64,000 nucleotides of DNA from Linum tenue (GCA_946122785.1 CAMGYJ010000002.1:42806495-42870494), one strand, 5' to 3'. Numbered from the stretch's first letter, positions 19,165 to 32,123 are shown. Translations and numbers: made by a program. The notes: generated by a model from the letters alone, not told the origin.

Positions 19165-21830
19165 TTGACACAGTTTGCTCATACTTCTGGTCGGCTGTTC
19201 CGCAGCTTCAACCACACTTGGCTCACATTAATTCCTAAAGTTGATAATGTGGAGACAATGAGGCAGTTGCGACCAATCAGCTTATGCCAATTTGTTTACA
19301 AAATTATAACAAAAATTTTGGCAGAACGTTTGGCCAATGTCTTACCTCATGTTGTCTCGGAAGGTCAGAATGCCTTTATCAAGGAGCGCCAAATTGTGGA
19401 CTATATCTTACTTGGGAATGAGCTCATGCATTACCTAAAAACCAAAACTCGGGGGAAGAAAGGGTTCATGGCCCTAAAGGTTGACATGGAAAAGGCCTAT
19501 GATAGAGTCGAATGGCCTTTTCTTCTTGCGGTTTTGGAAAAATTGGGGTTTAGCTCTGTTTGGGTAGGATGGATCAAGGAGTGCCTCAGCTCTGCATCAT
19601 TCTCGGTTATGATGAATGGCACCCCATCTGGCTACTTTTCTCCCTCCAGGGGATTACGCCAGGGGGACCCTTTGCCTCCTCTCCTTTTTGTGCTTTGCAC
19701 TGAGGGGTTTGTGGCTCTCCTCCAAAAGGCGATATCAGAGAAAAAACTGGCTGGGATTAAAGTGGCCCCGCGTGCCCCAAGACTGTGGCATTTATTTTTT
19801 GCGGATGACTCTTATTTATTCCTGCGAGGCATGCTTCAGGAGTGTGAAAACCTTATTGAAGTCTTGAATGAATATGAGGAGTTGAGTGGCCAAAGGGTGA
19901 ATCTAGCTAAGTCGGCGGTTTGCTTCAGCAGGAATATAGTTCAGCAGGACCAAGAATTCTTGGCGGCAATTCTAGGGGTTGGGACCGTTGGGGTCCATGA
20001 TAAATATCTGGGTCTCCTGTCTCTGATTGCCAGGTCAAAGATGTAGACTTTCCGTTACTTGGAAGCCAAACTGTTGAAAAGACTCCAGGGTTGGAAGCAG
20101 AGGACACTTTCATGGGCAGCTAAGGAAACCCTCATAAAGTCTATTGCTCTTGCTTTACCATTGCATGTGATGTCCTGTTTCAAGCTACCTCTGTCCCTGT
20201 GCCGCCTATTGGATAAGCATGTTGCCCGATTTTGGTGGGGTGAGAATGAAGGCCATCCGAAGGTGCGGTGGATGTCCTGGCGGGACATGTGTAGGAGTAA
20301 GCCTGATGGGGGGATGAGATTTCGCCGATTTGAGCATTTTAATCAGGCGCTCTTAGCTAAAATTGGGTGGCGTATCCTTAGGGAATCCCAATCCATGCTT
20401 GCCCAAGTTTATCAAGGTAAATATTTCCCTAATGGACATTTCCTAACTGCGAAGGCTCGGTCAAGACCATCGTGGAGTTGGCAGAGCATCCTGTTTGGTC
20501 GGCAACTTTTAGAGATGGGTTTACGTTGGCAAGTTGGGAATGGGCGCTCGGTATCCAGGCTTCACTCTACCTGGGTCTCGGAGTTTCAGTTTGAGCCCCT
20601 GCGCTATAATCCGCAGGTTCTGCCGGCTGGAGGTGACCCTCTGGTGGTGGAATTAATTTGTCAAGGGGAGGGGCACTGGTGTGATCAAAAGCTTAATCAG
20701 TGGTTTGATCCTGCTACTTGCCGTGTTATAAAAGCCATCACTTTCCCGCGGGACAATGTGGAGGATAAGCTCATTTGGTATGATACAACGGATGGGGAGT
20801 TCTCGGTTAAATCTGCGTATCATCTTACTGTCTCTTTGGAGAAAAGGAGGGGCCGTTGGAAGTCGACGGTGGATTGGATGGATAGGGCAAGTTGGATACG
20901 GCTGTGGGAGGCCAACATTCCGCCGAAGCTAAAGGTGTATGTTTCGCAGTTTTCAGTCAGATCTTACCTACCACTGAAGCACTCATTAGTCGGCGTATCC
21001 CTGTTCTATCTCGGCGCCCAGTCTGTTGGGAAGGGCCTGAAACCATGGAGCATTTGTTTTTGCATTGTCCGGTGGCGCATGCCCTTTGGGGGTCTGCTGG
21101 ACTGGAACACCTTGGGGAGGGCTTGCCACGACACACATTTTCTCTGTTCCTTAAGAAGCTGTTGGCGCTAGCTCAGCAGCCAACGCTATGGATGGCCATT
21201 GTTGCGATTCTATGGCGGATCTGGAAGTCCCGGAATTGGGTGGTGTTTCAGGGTAAAAAATATGGGCTTCCGGCTCTGATGCGGCAGTTTACACAACAAT
21301 ATGAGGAATGGGCGAGACTCCTGGTGGAGGTCAATCGGCAGGTCCTGGTGATAGGGAACCAGGAATCAGGTCTGGTGGATTCTTTTGAGTTTGTCTGTTG
21401 GTGGGATGGTGCTACGAGGAGGGGGTCTCATTCAGCCGGTGGGCTAGTACTTATGACCCCGTCTTGAGTCGTCCTAAGTGCCATAGGGGTCCAGTTTCCT
21501 GTCCTGAATGATCCTGCGGTGGTGGAACTGCTTGTCTTGCGTGAGGCTATTCTCTAGTGTCTGGGACAAGGCTTAACCTCTGTTAGATTTGAGGGGGATG
21601 CTAAAGTGGTCATTGACAAGATCAGGCGCGTTGATACAGGTGATAGCAGGATGGTGCTGTACTGGAGGAAGTGGTGAATAATTTTGACGGTAACCCTGGG
21701 TTTAGTATTCGTTTCGTAGGTCGGAGTAACAATATGGTAGCCCATTTGGTGGCTAGGAAAGCCCTCTCTTTGTACCCGACTATGAGTCGCGCTTTTAATT
21801 TTCAGGCCTGGCTGGTATCCAGGATGTAAC
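19165..21830 (+). pseudogene. LINE ORF2 remnant: RT, zinc-binding region, RNase H
   Basis: Contains the RT motifs KAYDRVEW, RGLRQGDP and FADDS, then the post-RT region TLSWAAKETLIKSIALAL and FWWGENEG, the zinc-binding segment ending in HLFLHCPVAHALW, and an RNase H-like tail (FEFVCWWDGATRRGS). It has no ATG at the truncated start. Lesions: TAG at 20044-20046, a frameshift near 20940-20960, TGA at 21465-21467 and further breaks in the RNase H part. It therefore cannot make ORF2p, but it shows what the left-edge copy should contain beyond the window. Confidence 0.88.
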
Positions 21831-21884
21831 TATCTCTTCTTTGGAATCAATATAAGATTATCTTTTGTCAACAAAAAAAAAAAA
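19165..21884 (+). mobile_element. 5'-truncated LINE of the same family as the left-edge copy
   Basis: Homology to the ORF2 of the 1-3363 LINE begins abruptly near 19165 (corresponding to about position 1010 there) and runs to a poly(A) tail at 21873-21884. The 3' UTR is short, and GGAATCAATATAAG precedes the tail. Abrupt 5' truncation with a poly(A) tail is the signature of L1-type retrotransposition. A target duplication was not convincingly found. Confidence 0.9.
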
Positions 21885-21999
21885 GTGGTAGTGACTTAAT
21901 TCTTTCACGAACGCATCTGAGTCAATATATAGGGTTGGTTGTATGACTTTATTAACTGGGAAGCGGCACCCTTTACGGGACTAATACACATCATATGAC

Positions 22000-22195
22000 T
22001 AGGGATGACAATCAAATCCATGCCCACGGGTATCCGACCGCCCCCGACCCATTCAACGCGGGGAATCTCCGCATTGACCGGGTATGGGGCGGGTATGGGT
22101 AAAATCCGTAAAAAGTTTGATGGGTATGGGGCGTGTATGGTTTTAGCCTCCCCCGCCCCATACCCATACCCATACCCGCCCCGCCAAAAATATTT
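22000..22195. mobile_element. hAT-like remnant, GGGTATGGGCGGG-rich
   Basis: Begins TAGGGATGACAATC, the hAT-like terminus, and consists of inverted GGGTATGGGGCGGG and CCCATACCCATACCC blocks. No right terminus or target duplication was seen. Confidence 0.5.
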
Positions 22196-23168
22196 CTTCA
22201 CATATGAAAAATATGTGAATCAATTTGTAACCTATCAATAATAGTGTGTATAGCTCAATAAAAATATATTGTAGAAATGCAATTGAGTGGCCACCCAAAT
22301 CAAAATCTAATTTATTTCTCTCAATTTTCCCTTCGCTCTCACTTTCCCCCCTCGTTAACAAGATTATGTTAGTTAATTATTACTTAATAGATGTACCACA
22401 ATAGTTTATAATGATTTGAATGACATTGTACTCATTTTCCTATTATGTGTTGGGTGTTTACTTTCTTATTTGTGCAATTATATTTTCGCAATTTAAATCC
22501 TGATCATGCATAAAAGCTATATACCACAGCTATCCTATTAGAAACGGAAAAGGAGTACCGTGACTTTCACAGTAGTGGAAAGCACGCAAAAATCAAATCC
22601 GAGGTTGATTTGAGGTATCCGGCAAACTCGAAAGGGCTATAGCAGGGTACAACTTGGGAGCCAATTCCTAGGATTTCCTACCCAGCATATAATGGACTTA
22701 GATACCAACTTCAGCCATCCTAAATATATCCCGAAGCTACCCTAACACCACATCATTATGCCCTCCGAAAGCCCTAGGTTTTCCCAAAGAGGGTTATGTT
22801 TTTATTATCTGTATGTATGTTGTCTAACGATGTGATAACTTGTGTTATATTCTTCCAATCACAAAATAATTTGTCTGTGTGAACACTGAACAATGTCTCT
22901 TTTTTTAAATAAAAAAAACTCATAAACATTATTCTCTCTGTGTTTTCACTTATGCATTTAAAATAAATCATGAAAACATTTTCAAAGTGCACGTGCATCC
23001 AATGAATCATCTGTGCATCTATGCATTGCATAAGCATCATACATACTCTCCATTACTCATTTAAGTCAATTTAATAAAATTAATTGGTTAAGGTTCCTTA
23101 AAATTGCTCGTCCACAAGGAAAAAGTCAAGACTTCAGGTACTTAACTAGATCCAAGCTCGAGTTCGTC
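22196..23168. other. AT-rich DNA before the Tat gag
   Basis: No gene. It may include leader sequence of the following Tat/Ogre element, but no LTR end or primer site was recognised. Confidence 0.4.
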
Positions 23169-24674
23169 ATGGAGGCATTTCAAAAAGAGTTGAACGACAT
23201 CAAAGGAAAGCTGACAGGGTTTGACGGGAAGCTAGTTGGGTTCGATGAGAAATTAATGGGCTTCGATGAGATGAAAAGCCAACTCAACACAATATTGAGC
23301 ATATTGTCAAGAAAGGGGAAAGAGGTTGCAACGAATGAGGAAGAAATCGTATTTGATGACGACGATCACTATGAGCAACCTCAGGGAAACGTCTCGGGTA
23401 CATCCTCATACCTTCGAAGAGCACATGCGACAAAGGTGACATTGGGTCATCAAAGCATGACAAATCAGGAGAACTCGAGAAGCAAGAGGAACATAAAATC
23501 GAAGCTATGTTAGAAGAAAAATTAGAACATATGAATGAACGAATAAAAAGCATAGAAGGATTTGAATCGTACGAGCCTATGGATGCATCAAAAATATTTC
23601 TAGTCCCAGATGTCGTAATTCCTCACAAGTTTCAAATGCCAGAATTTGAAAGGTACAATGGCACCACTTGCCCAAAAAGTCATTTGGTCATGTAGTGCAA
23701 CAAAATGGCCAACCATATCCGAGATGAAAGGCTAATGGTACATTGCTTCCAAAACAGCCTGAGTAGTCCTGCCCTAAGATGGTATATGCAACTAGAGAAA
23801 ATAAAAGTGAGAAGATGGCAAGACTTAGCCGATGCATTCATGAGGCATTACAAGCATAACCAGGATCTGGCTCCAGACCGAGAAGATCCGAGAAATATGG
23901 AAAAGAACGAGAAAGAGTCTTTCAGAGAATATGCTCAAAGGTGGAGAGAGAAAGCTGCAGATGTTCAACTTCCACTGTGAGAAAAAGAGATGGTGTCAAT
24001 CTTCTTCGGAACACTAAGGGCTCCATATTACAACAACATGGTCGGAATTACCACAACCAACTTTGCGGATCTGCTTGTAATCGGAGAGCGAATAGAAAAA
24101 GGTTTGAAGCAAGGTCGGATGGAAACTCCAGAAGCCTCTAAGAAACCACACCAAGTCCGAAGGGGAGAAGCAGATGTTCATTATGCTCAAACAGAATCAT
24201 CCAGAGGAAGAAGGTGGGATCATCAACCTTAGGCCAATCAAGCCCATCCATGTGTTGCAAATAATTCAATAATTAATCAACGTCAAAATTTTCCTACTCA
24301 ACGAGCCATTCAGAGCCCGACACGAGTCGCACTACCACCAAATAACCAAGACCAGAATAATTATGGGAGATACAGGAAACCCATCCAAATCGATCCTATC
24401 CCTATCACATTCATTGAACTTTTCCCTCTGCTGATTCAGAGTAACATAATTTCCTCAATACCATGTGAACCTATGAAGCCTCCTTATCCAAATTGGTACA
24501 AAACAGACCAGCATTGTGCTTACCAATCGGGAGTAGCGGGACACTCCACTGAAGATTGCAGATTGCTCAAGATCAAGGTCCAACAAATGATGAATACTGG
24601 CTGGTTAAAATTCGAAGAAGATCCAAAGCGTCCAGATGTCAACAATAACCCACTGCCAACTCATGGGACTTAGT
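23169..24674 (+). pseudogene. Tat/Ogre-type gypsy gag, broken
   Basis: Begins MEAFQKELNDIKGKL with a heptad-like repeat (GKLxGFDEK), then crosses to a second frame near 23510. The Tat gag core follows: VPDVVIPHKFQMPEFERY, TTCPKSH, ALRWYMQLE, a DLADAFMRHYKHN block, and FREYAQRWREKAADV. An atypical zinc-knuckle region CAYQSGVAGHSTEDC follows, then MMNTGWLKFEED. Lesions: a frameshift near 23510, TAG at 23693-23695, TGA at 23978-23980, TAG at 24230-24232, and more. In an intact element this capsid protein is followed by protease, RT and integrase; none is found downstream. Confidence 0.8.
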
Positions 24675-27489
24675 AGGAAAACTACAAGGCAAAGCTCGAT
24701 TTAAGGATGATGTTTATCCTATCTAGTAAATAAAATATCGAGATAATTTGCCATTGCAAAATATGTATTAGTTTTGCTTTTATCATCATAAATAAAAGGT
24801 CTCTCACGTTTCGACCTCTTTGGAGCATTGTGTGAACGGTATCAATCTTCATTTAAGAATTTGCATCAATGTTTTATCAAAATAACGAATGCTACTTCAT
24901 GTCCTTTTTAAAACGGATTTATCTTCTACGAAAATGAAAGCCATCCAAATCCAATTTTCTTTTCAAGTTAAGCCATGAGATTGTCATGCTAAGAAAATGT
25001 GAACACCCCACTGGTGTCGAGCGAGTATAAACATAATGCTACCATCGATAAATTTAGCACCCACAGGTGTTGAGAGTGTACGTGTTTTTGCTAAAATCGA
25101 GAGATAAGCACCCTACTGGTGTCCATAAAGTATGTGAGTTGATAGTAAAAAAAGGTGTAATGAGTATACGACATCATGCTACTTGTAGAATCTTGTCGCC
25201 ACTATAGTCTACTTTCGCCAACAAATTGAGGCCCAGTTTACAAGAAGTCAAATAGCCAAATCCCGATGCACAGGGAGCCAAACATTAGTATCATACCAAG
25301 AAAACCCTCACAGATTCTTGTGACTAGAGGATTGAGGAGGATCAAGGATATATTTATCATACAAAGGAATCACACGTAGGAAACACTCATGTCCTCGGTT
25401 TAGGAGCTTCCATCCTTACAGACAGAGAACATCCGTTAAACTCACACGTCAAAGTCCGATTGTGAGATATTTGCGCAATACCGGTAAGCACATGGCGTCA
25501 GCATCCCCACTTTTATCAAAAAGAATGGCCAATTTAATCTAGTTATTGAGAAGTGGCACTCACATCATCGATCATCAAGAAGACTCTTCACCTTTCGATA
25601 ATCGTCATACCTAATACAAGTGCTAGATCAGGGAAAATGTGAAACATATATGGGGGCATTACAAAGTCAAGTAAGTTCAACAAAAAAAAAAAAAAACAAA
25701 AAAGAAAGGTGAAAGCAAAAAAAAAAAAAAAAAAAGAGCAAAGAAAAACAAACAAAATATCGTGGGACGTACAATCTGGGTACCCCCGCTTTAGCATTTG
25801 AATTACCAACTATCTGTACCAAGCCCAGATCTTTGCTGATCAACCTCAAGATACAGCAATGAGGACCTTCAAGCAAGAAACTTTCTTGATAGGTAAGTCG
25901 TTATAGCCAAAACCCCATCATCCAAGGTACTCATCATTTTGAGAGAAAAACATAAGCTGAAAATCCACAGCATTGAACATTTAGAGGCCAAACAAGGATC
26001 TCGAAAAGTCCCAAGCCAGATTGAACTCACGAAAATCATAGCCTCGGCTAGTGAAAAATACTGGGGGGCTAACCCAGCTGAAGATACATTCCCCGCAAAA
26101 CCCACCCGTATTTTCGAACAAGACTTTGTCGGCAAAAAGATCCAGATAATAAGTGGTTCTTAATCCATCAAGTCAATCCCGTACTTTGGGGGCAAAGCCA
26201 AAATCTCTCCACAAGAAGCTTTATACGGATACTGTCGATAAACTACACCTCAAGAACAAGGAGACTCGTATCCTCAAAATCATATCGGACAAACGCCTCT
26301 TTCATGGGAGACTAAAAATGTCTGCGGCGAAGCCATATGGAGGCCTCCTACATCAATCATACCTAGGGCTTTCATATTTGAGTAAATCTTCACAAGGAAC
26401 ACAGTTGGCCACAACATAAAGGCGACGTCTCAAGGTGACTAGAATCTTAATGGTAGTTGAAGTGTCATACACTCAAATCACCTGTAGTAATGAGTGATGA
26501 GCGAAATACAAAGCGGGAGTGAGAGCGAGCTAAATCAAAAGCAAGAGTGAGAGCGAGGGCTTACTGATATTCTCATGTCTTGGCTTACATTTCTCTCAGA
26601 AAACCAAATTTGGCAACATGAAAACTACCACACAAAACGGTTTTCTCCAGTTTGCACACACTTCTCAAAACCAAAGTCTTGACATGGCTTTCAATTTTTA
26701 TTCTCTAATAAACGTTTTTCAAACATTTTTGCTTTCGTCTTAAATCAAGATTGATATAGTCACTCTTTGTTCTGAAGAAAAGAAAGTGAGTAACAGATCT
26801 TCGGGGGAAAAAATGGTCCACCATGCAAGAAGGGAAAGTCTGAGTACCCAAGAATCGGATTAATCAACTTTTCACTCATGAGTTGGTGAAAAAAATCTGA
26901 GGGAGTCTGAGAACGTTCAGGTCTCATTAAGACAACCAGCCGATTAGTTATACTTCAAATGCATAGCAAGAAAGAAGTCCTAGAATACCGTACTAACTGA
27001 GAATTATACGACTCTGAACATGTGGGCCCATACTTGGCCGAGAAGAAGGATGAAGCATCATACATCATCACTTCACCTTACAAAGTATATCCTCACACAA
27101 CTACCACCACAAATATATATTTCAAGACAACAAGTTCAAAGTCGCTTCGACATAAGTGTGACCTAAGGATCGAGTTTCTCAAAAGGAACAGACAGTTCTT
27201 GGAGGATGAGCAATTTAAAGGAACCCCAAGTAAAAACCAGACAACAAACAAAAAATAAAGCAACATAGTTTTCATATCATTGTCAAATGCATCATATCCT
27301 CTTTTCATTCAACGTTCATGACTACATTAGCATGACACATCATACAATCATTCTCAAAATCATTTTGAGATTCATTACACAACATCATCATACATGAAAT
27401 TGACTTTCTATACATCACCATCACTTCCTAAAATTCCTAAAATGTCTTTCTAAATTTACATGAAAACTTTTCATGCGAAATACCACTAC
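24675..27489 (+). other. Non-coding interior of the Tat/Ogre element
   Basis: No protease, RT or integrase motif on either strand. Features seen: three loosely repeated blocks containing CACCCCACTGGTGTCGAGC-like text (about 25001-25130), A-rich tracts at 25682-25735, and TACTGGGGGGCTAACCC near 26060. The pol region is absent, so this element is either internally deleted or of a non-autonomous type. Confidence 0.5.
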
Positions 27490-28800
27490 GCATTTACCAC
27501 ACGTTAGCTTGATCTTTATCGCTAACACTTTCCTCATTGCTTGATTTGATTTCTATCACGAGCAATTTGAGTACAATATCCTATACAAAATTGTTCGCTT
27601 TATCTTTATCGCTAACATCTTCCTCATTGTTCTATTTGATTTCTATCATAGACAATTTGAGTAAATCATCCTATACAAAATTGTTAGCTTGATCCTTATC
27701 GCTAACATCTTCCTCATTGTTCTATTTGATTGCTATCATTGACAATTTGAGTAAATCGTCCTTACAAAAATTTTAGTTTGATCTTTATCGCTAACATCTT
27801 CCTCATTGTTTGAATTGATTTCTATCATAAATAATTTGAGTACAATATACTTTACCAAATTGTTAGTTTGATCTTTATCACTAACATATTCCTCATTGTT
27901 TGAATTGATTTCTATCACAAACAAATTGAGTACAATATCCTTTACCAAATCGTTAGTTTGATCTTTATCGCTGCCACTTTTCTAATTGTTCTATTTGATT
28001 TCTATCATAAACAATTTGAGCACAATATCCTTTACAAAATCGTTAGTTTGATCTTTATCATTGAAATATTCCTCATTGTTTGGTTTGATTTCTATCACAA
28101 ACAATTTGAGTACAATATCATTTACAAAATTGTTAGTTTGATCTTTATCACTAACATCTTCTCATTGCTTGATTTGATTTCTATCACAAACAATTTGAGT
28201 ACAACGTCCCTTACAAAATTGTTAGCTTGATCTTTATCGCTGACACTTCCCTCATTGTTCTATTTGATTTCTATCATAGACAATTTGAGTGAATCGTCAT
28301 TACAAAATTGTAAGTTTGATCTTTATCATTAACATTTTCCTCATTGTTTGAATTAATTTCTATCACAAACAATTTGAGTACAACGGCCTTTACAAAATTG
28401 TTAGTTTGATCCTTATCGCTGACACTTTTCTCACTGTTCTATTTGATTTATATCACAAACAAACAATTTGAGTACATCCTTATAAAATTATTAGCTTGGT
28501 CTTATCGCTACCTTTCTCATTGGCCAACGTGATTTCTACCATACCAACTTAAGTACATCGTTTTTGCAAAATGGTTAGCTTGATTTTATCGCTAGCACTT
28601 TTTTCAATGTTCATTCAATTTATATCACAGACGACTTGATTATATCGTTGTTACAAAATAATTAGTTTGATTTCATCGTGAATATGTTTCAAATTGATCA
28701 ATTCGTTTCTATCACGAAAAACTTGAATATTTCGTTGCTACTAAATGGTCAGTTGGATTTTATCCCTACCATTTTCTTACACAATTCGGTTACCACCACC
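27490..28800 (+). repeat. Tandem array of about 14-15 copies of a 90-bp unit
   Basis: The unit contains TTAGTTTGATCTTTATCGCT, CTTCCTCATTGTT, GATTTCTATCACAAACAA and TTTGAGTACAATATCC. GATCTTTATC anchors fall near 27512, 27602, 27692, 27781, 27871, 27961, 28051, 28141, 28230, 28320 and 28410, a period of 90. The last copies toward 28800 are diverged and 85-92 bp. Because 90 is divisible by three, short frames run through the array on both strands but are not genes. It sits between the Tat interior and the polypurine tract. Confidence 0.92.
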
Positions 28801-28897
28801 ATAACAATTTGAATGCGCCATTTTTACCAAGATGTTCATATTCAAAATGTGGATGTCTTTATAGAAACTTTGTATAACTCTTTATGCAAAGAGATAT

Positions 28898-28912
28898 ACA
28901 AAGGGGGGCAAC
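28898..28912 (+). other. Polypurine tract of the Tat/Ogre element
   Basis: The purine-rich ACAAAGGGGGGCAAC sits directly before the LTR start TGTAGACACC, where plus-strand priming occurs. Confidence 0.75.
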
Positions 28913-30932
28913 TGTAGACACCACATTTTGTCCGGGATAATCGTTTTATTGAAAATAATTATTGTAACATCGTACTACAATTATATTTAAAAAGGAATCT
29001 GAAGATAGTTTGGTTGAGACTAGTAGTAGCAAGTTAATATAACTAATAGTTATCAATTTCAAGTCAATAGGAATTTAGTACACTCAAGGTTTGACATTCG
29101 ATATAGATTACAATTAATGGAAACAAAATCATGAAAATTAAAATATACTTTGCTCTTAGGTTTCTTACATTGTAATTTGCACTGAGAATTATATTGGTAA
29201 TGAAATACACATTGTACTTATACTAGCCATTACGACAAAAAAATAAAAAACAATTGTGGCTTTGGACACAATTGGGTTGGGCCACCTTGGTTCCTCGGCA
29301 AAGTTTAGGGCTGGGAATCTAGACCAAACAGTGTGGGAAACCGCGGTGTAGACTGTATCATATGGTTTGGTTTGGACCGTGAGACAAGAACTATGGTTTG
29401 GTCTGGTTTGCGGTCTCCTCCTTTAGTGCGTGGTCTGGACCGCGGTCTACCGCAGTAAACCGTAACAGACCGCGACACACTACCTACTAACTCGGACAAA
29501 AATAACACTAAATTGAACCTCCATTTGCGTATTTGAAGAACAAAGTTAGTTGATTCTTCCTCTAGTTGAGAGCCAACAAATTGAGCTTATGTGTTATCTT
29601 CTTATCAAAGAACCACACAAAAACCAGAAAGACTCATAAATAATATTCACAGACAATGTCTAGACTATGGAGTCGATAAAAATTCGTTCACCTTGATGAG
29701 ATAAGGAAAATTATTGAGAGATATAAAACCATCTTAGTGATTCAAAATTACCTCAACGTCATCACAAAGGTTATCAACCGGGAGAACCTTCGGATCACTC
29801 GAGAGAGGAGAGAAGCGGTAGCACAATGAGGAATAGGGAAACAAGGTTATTTGATGTGTGTGTGTGATTGACAATTGAACCCACTTTTATCCTCATATTT
29901 CTTCTCATTTAATTACGATCACAAATTTTTTGGTTCACTAGCATTTTGGTCACTAGAATTTTATTTTAATAGATACCGGCGAAGGGTTGGAGGGCGAATA
30001 AGAGTTAAATTCTTTTTTTAACATGGTTTGTCTGGTCCAGACCGTACCGGACCCCACCACACATGTGTGGTCTGGTCTGGACCGTAAAGTATATGGTCTG
30101 GTCCATGGTTTGTGTTCCAACCTCTCGGTCTGGACTACATACCGTATCTATGGTCTAGTCTGGACCGGACCGCACCGTTTCCCACCCCTAGAAAAGGTCC
30201 AACAAAAAAAAAAAAAAGAGAGTCAGTTAGCCCAAGACTAAGCCCTAGACCTGAGTCGTTCGGCCCAAATTTGAACCCAGTCTAAAATTCCACCCTCCAG
30301 GCCCAACTCGGCCCAACAAAAATCAACCCTAAACAGACCTTGACCAATTCGGTCTAACCATATCTTATCCAGCCGACCAGGCACACCTTTCAAAGTTGGA
30401 ATACAGAAATGCTCAAATCAGAGAGCGACATGTGGCATTGTTTTGGCTATTTAAGAAGCTATTCAGCTCTCGTTATTTGGGGGACGAAGGGGAAGGAAAA
30501 AAACACTACAGAGATATAGATACATACAATTTCTTCTGTGGAGAAGGCGCTAAAGATCATAGAAAAAGAGTGGTATTCTCGAATCACACTAGGTTAGCTT
30601 TTCAACTTCTTTAACTCTTTTCATAATGAAATTTCGCCTTTGTGCTCAGTTTCTTTTGGTTCAAATTTCATCTCTCGTCTTATTCTGCTAAACTAGCTAA
30701 TACGTTGACTCATTTCCCTTGAAGTGGTTTATGTTTGAGCAATAATTGTTATTGTCTTCCCTCTACTAGTATTGATTATGCATACTACATAGTAGTATTT
30801 CTTTTAAATTTAGCTACTCGCTTTCTATTTTATGTTACTCGACATCCATTTGTAGTGATTAATCACCTTCCAAGTTTCCATAGATCTACTATTTGCGACA
30901 TATATTTTCCCTTTTTGTCAAGAAACATAGCT
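28913..30932 (+). repeat. Tat/Ogre LTR, first part
   Basis: Starts TGTAGACACCACATTTTGTC, a start I associate with Tat/Ogre LTRs. It is interrupted by a hAT element (29306-30190). Beyond that lies a run of AGGCCCAACTCGGCCCAAC-like motifs and a TATA-like GGCTATTTAAG near 30448, probably the promoter. It is cut at 30932-30937 by the gypsy derivative and appears to resume at 37057. Confidence 0.65.
29306..30190. mobile_element. hAT-like element rich in GGTCTGGACCG
   Basis: 885 bp with ends TAGGGCTGGGAATCTAGACC and TAGGGGTGGGAAACGGTGCG (right end reverse-complemented). The flanking 8-mers GCAAAGTT and GAAAAGGT match at six of eight positions, so the insertion is older than others here. The subterminal arms carry inverted GGTCTGGACCG motifs and the interior is AT-rich. 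No transposase. Confidence 0.7.
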
Positions 30933-30937
30933 AATAC

Positions 30938-31243
30938 TAATACGACCCTGGTGGGTGTATTTTTATCAAAGTAACGCAGCAACGACTTAATCGAAGAATC
31001 GATTGAGCTCGAATCAAGAACGAAGCGCTCTTAATACGATCTTGGGATAAAACGGAACCAACGGACAATTCCACACCTGGGGAAAGCTCGTATGGTATAA
31101 AAGGGTAGCTGCTCGACCACGATTGAAGAGGATATTCAATCGATACAAAGCTCACAAGCTTGGAATCCACCAAACTCAAACAAGTCGCAACTTGCACAAA
31201 ACCAAACGGTTTAATTTCAATTCTCCAAATCTAAGTTTTACAA
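30938..31243 (-). repeat. Third LTR, 3' 306 bp only
   Basis: Matches 32124-32429 over 306 bp with two differences noticed. The missing part is the upstream portion with the TATA box. The break lies just downstream of the likely transcription start. Confidence 0.85.
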
Positions 31244-31246
31244 AAT

Positions 31247-32123
31247 TGCACCGGCTTCGCGTCTTCGTCGTCAGACGAGCTGCCGGAGTCGGCGCTCTGT
31301 TTTGCCGTCTCAAAACAGAGGTCACTACAGGGGTTCTGTTCCAGAGACAAAATTGCCTTGGGAAGCTTTCGAAAACTCATCAAACTGAACCCAATTCGTC
31401 GTTGAACCCACAACTGAGCATGAGGCGCCTTTCCCTCGTTCCGATTCTCCTCCATCTGCTTCAAATCGCCATAAACTTCGTCCGGAGATAGAGGTTTCAG
31501 CGCTATCTTCTTACCGTGATGTTTGAATTTGTATCGATTGGTCCGGCCATCATGGGAAACGTCGCGATCAAATTGCCAAGGCCTTCCCAGCATTAGGTGA
31601 ACACAATTCATCGGAACAACATCACAAATTACCTCGTCTTCGTAGCTGCCGAGTTGAAAACGAACTACCGCTTGCTTTGTCACATTGATCGTCCCATGTT
31701 CATTGATCCAACTGAGTTGGTAAGGCTCAGGGTGCCCTTGCATCGGCAATCCAAGCTTTTGGACGACGTCTAGGTTGATGATGTTCGCACAGCAGCCTCC
31801 ATTGATCACGAACGAAATTAATTTTCCTTCTACAAAGCATCGACTGTGAAATAGATGATCACGCTGCTCATCAGATTCTCGATGCTTAAAGACAACCTCT
31901 GGATGCTTCTTTTGGTCACGAATTGGCAGCTTCTTTGCCTCTACACTGATCTCCACCATCTCTTTGCGTAGAACCAAGATTCCCCTCAAAATTCAACTAC
32001 AAACAGCAGCTGTAAAGGTACGTACAGGGGCTGCCCTGTTTTGCTCGAGAATTCTGCTTGTACCGAAGTAATTGATTGCTTCCTCTCCTTTGCCCTCGTG
32101 TAGAACCAGGCGATGATGCCACT
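31247..32123 (-). pseudogene. Second, truncated copy of the gypsy-derivative interior
   Basis: 877 bp colinear with 35231-36107 without gaps; one difference noticed (AATTGGCAG versus AATTTGCAG). It carries the same retropepsin-like segment, including the Asp-to-Asn change (31801-31803), then runs into the third LTR fragment after a 3-base filler. The protein therefore ends early with a few foreign residues. Confidence 0.85.

Noticed and set aside
25588..25876. Phe-rich minus-strand ORFs
   Set aside because: Produced by poly(A) tracts at 25682-25735; low complexity.
27736..28230. Two repeat-coded proteins (minus at 27736-27948, plus at 27958-28230)
   Set aside because: Artefacts of a 90-bp tandem repeat whose period is divisible by three; low complexity and present on both strands.
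27490..28800. CRISPR-like regular repeat spacing
   Set aside because: Contiguous tandem repeat without spacers, in a plant retroelement.
30937..31197. An 86-residue ORF found three times (also at 32123-32383 and 36107-36367)
   Set aside because: It lies inside LTR sequence and repeats only because the LTR does; no protein features.
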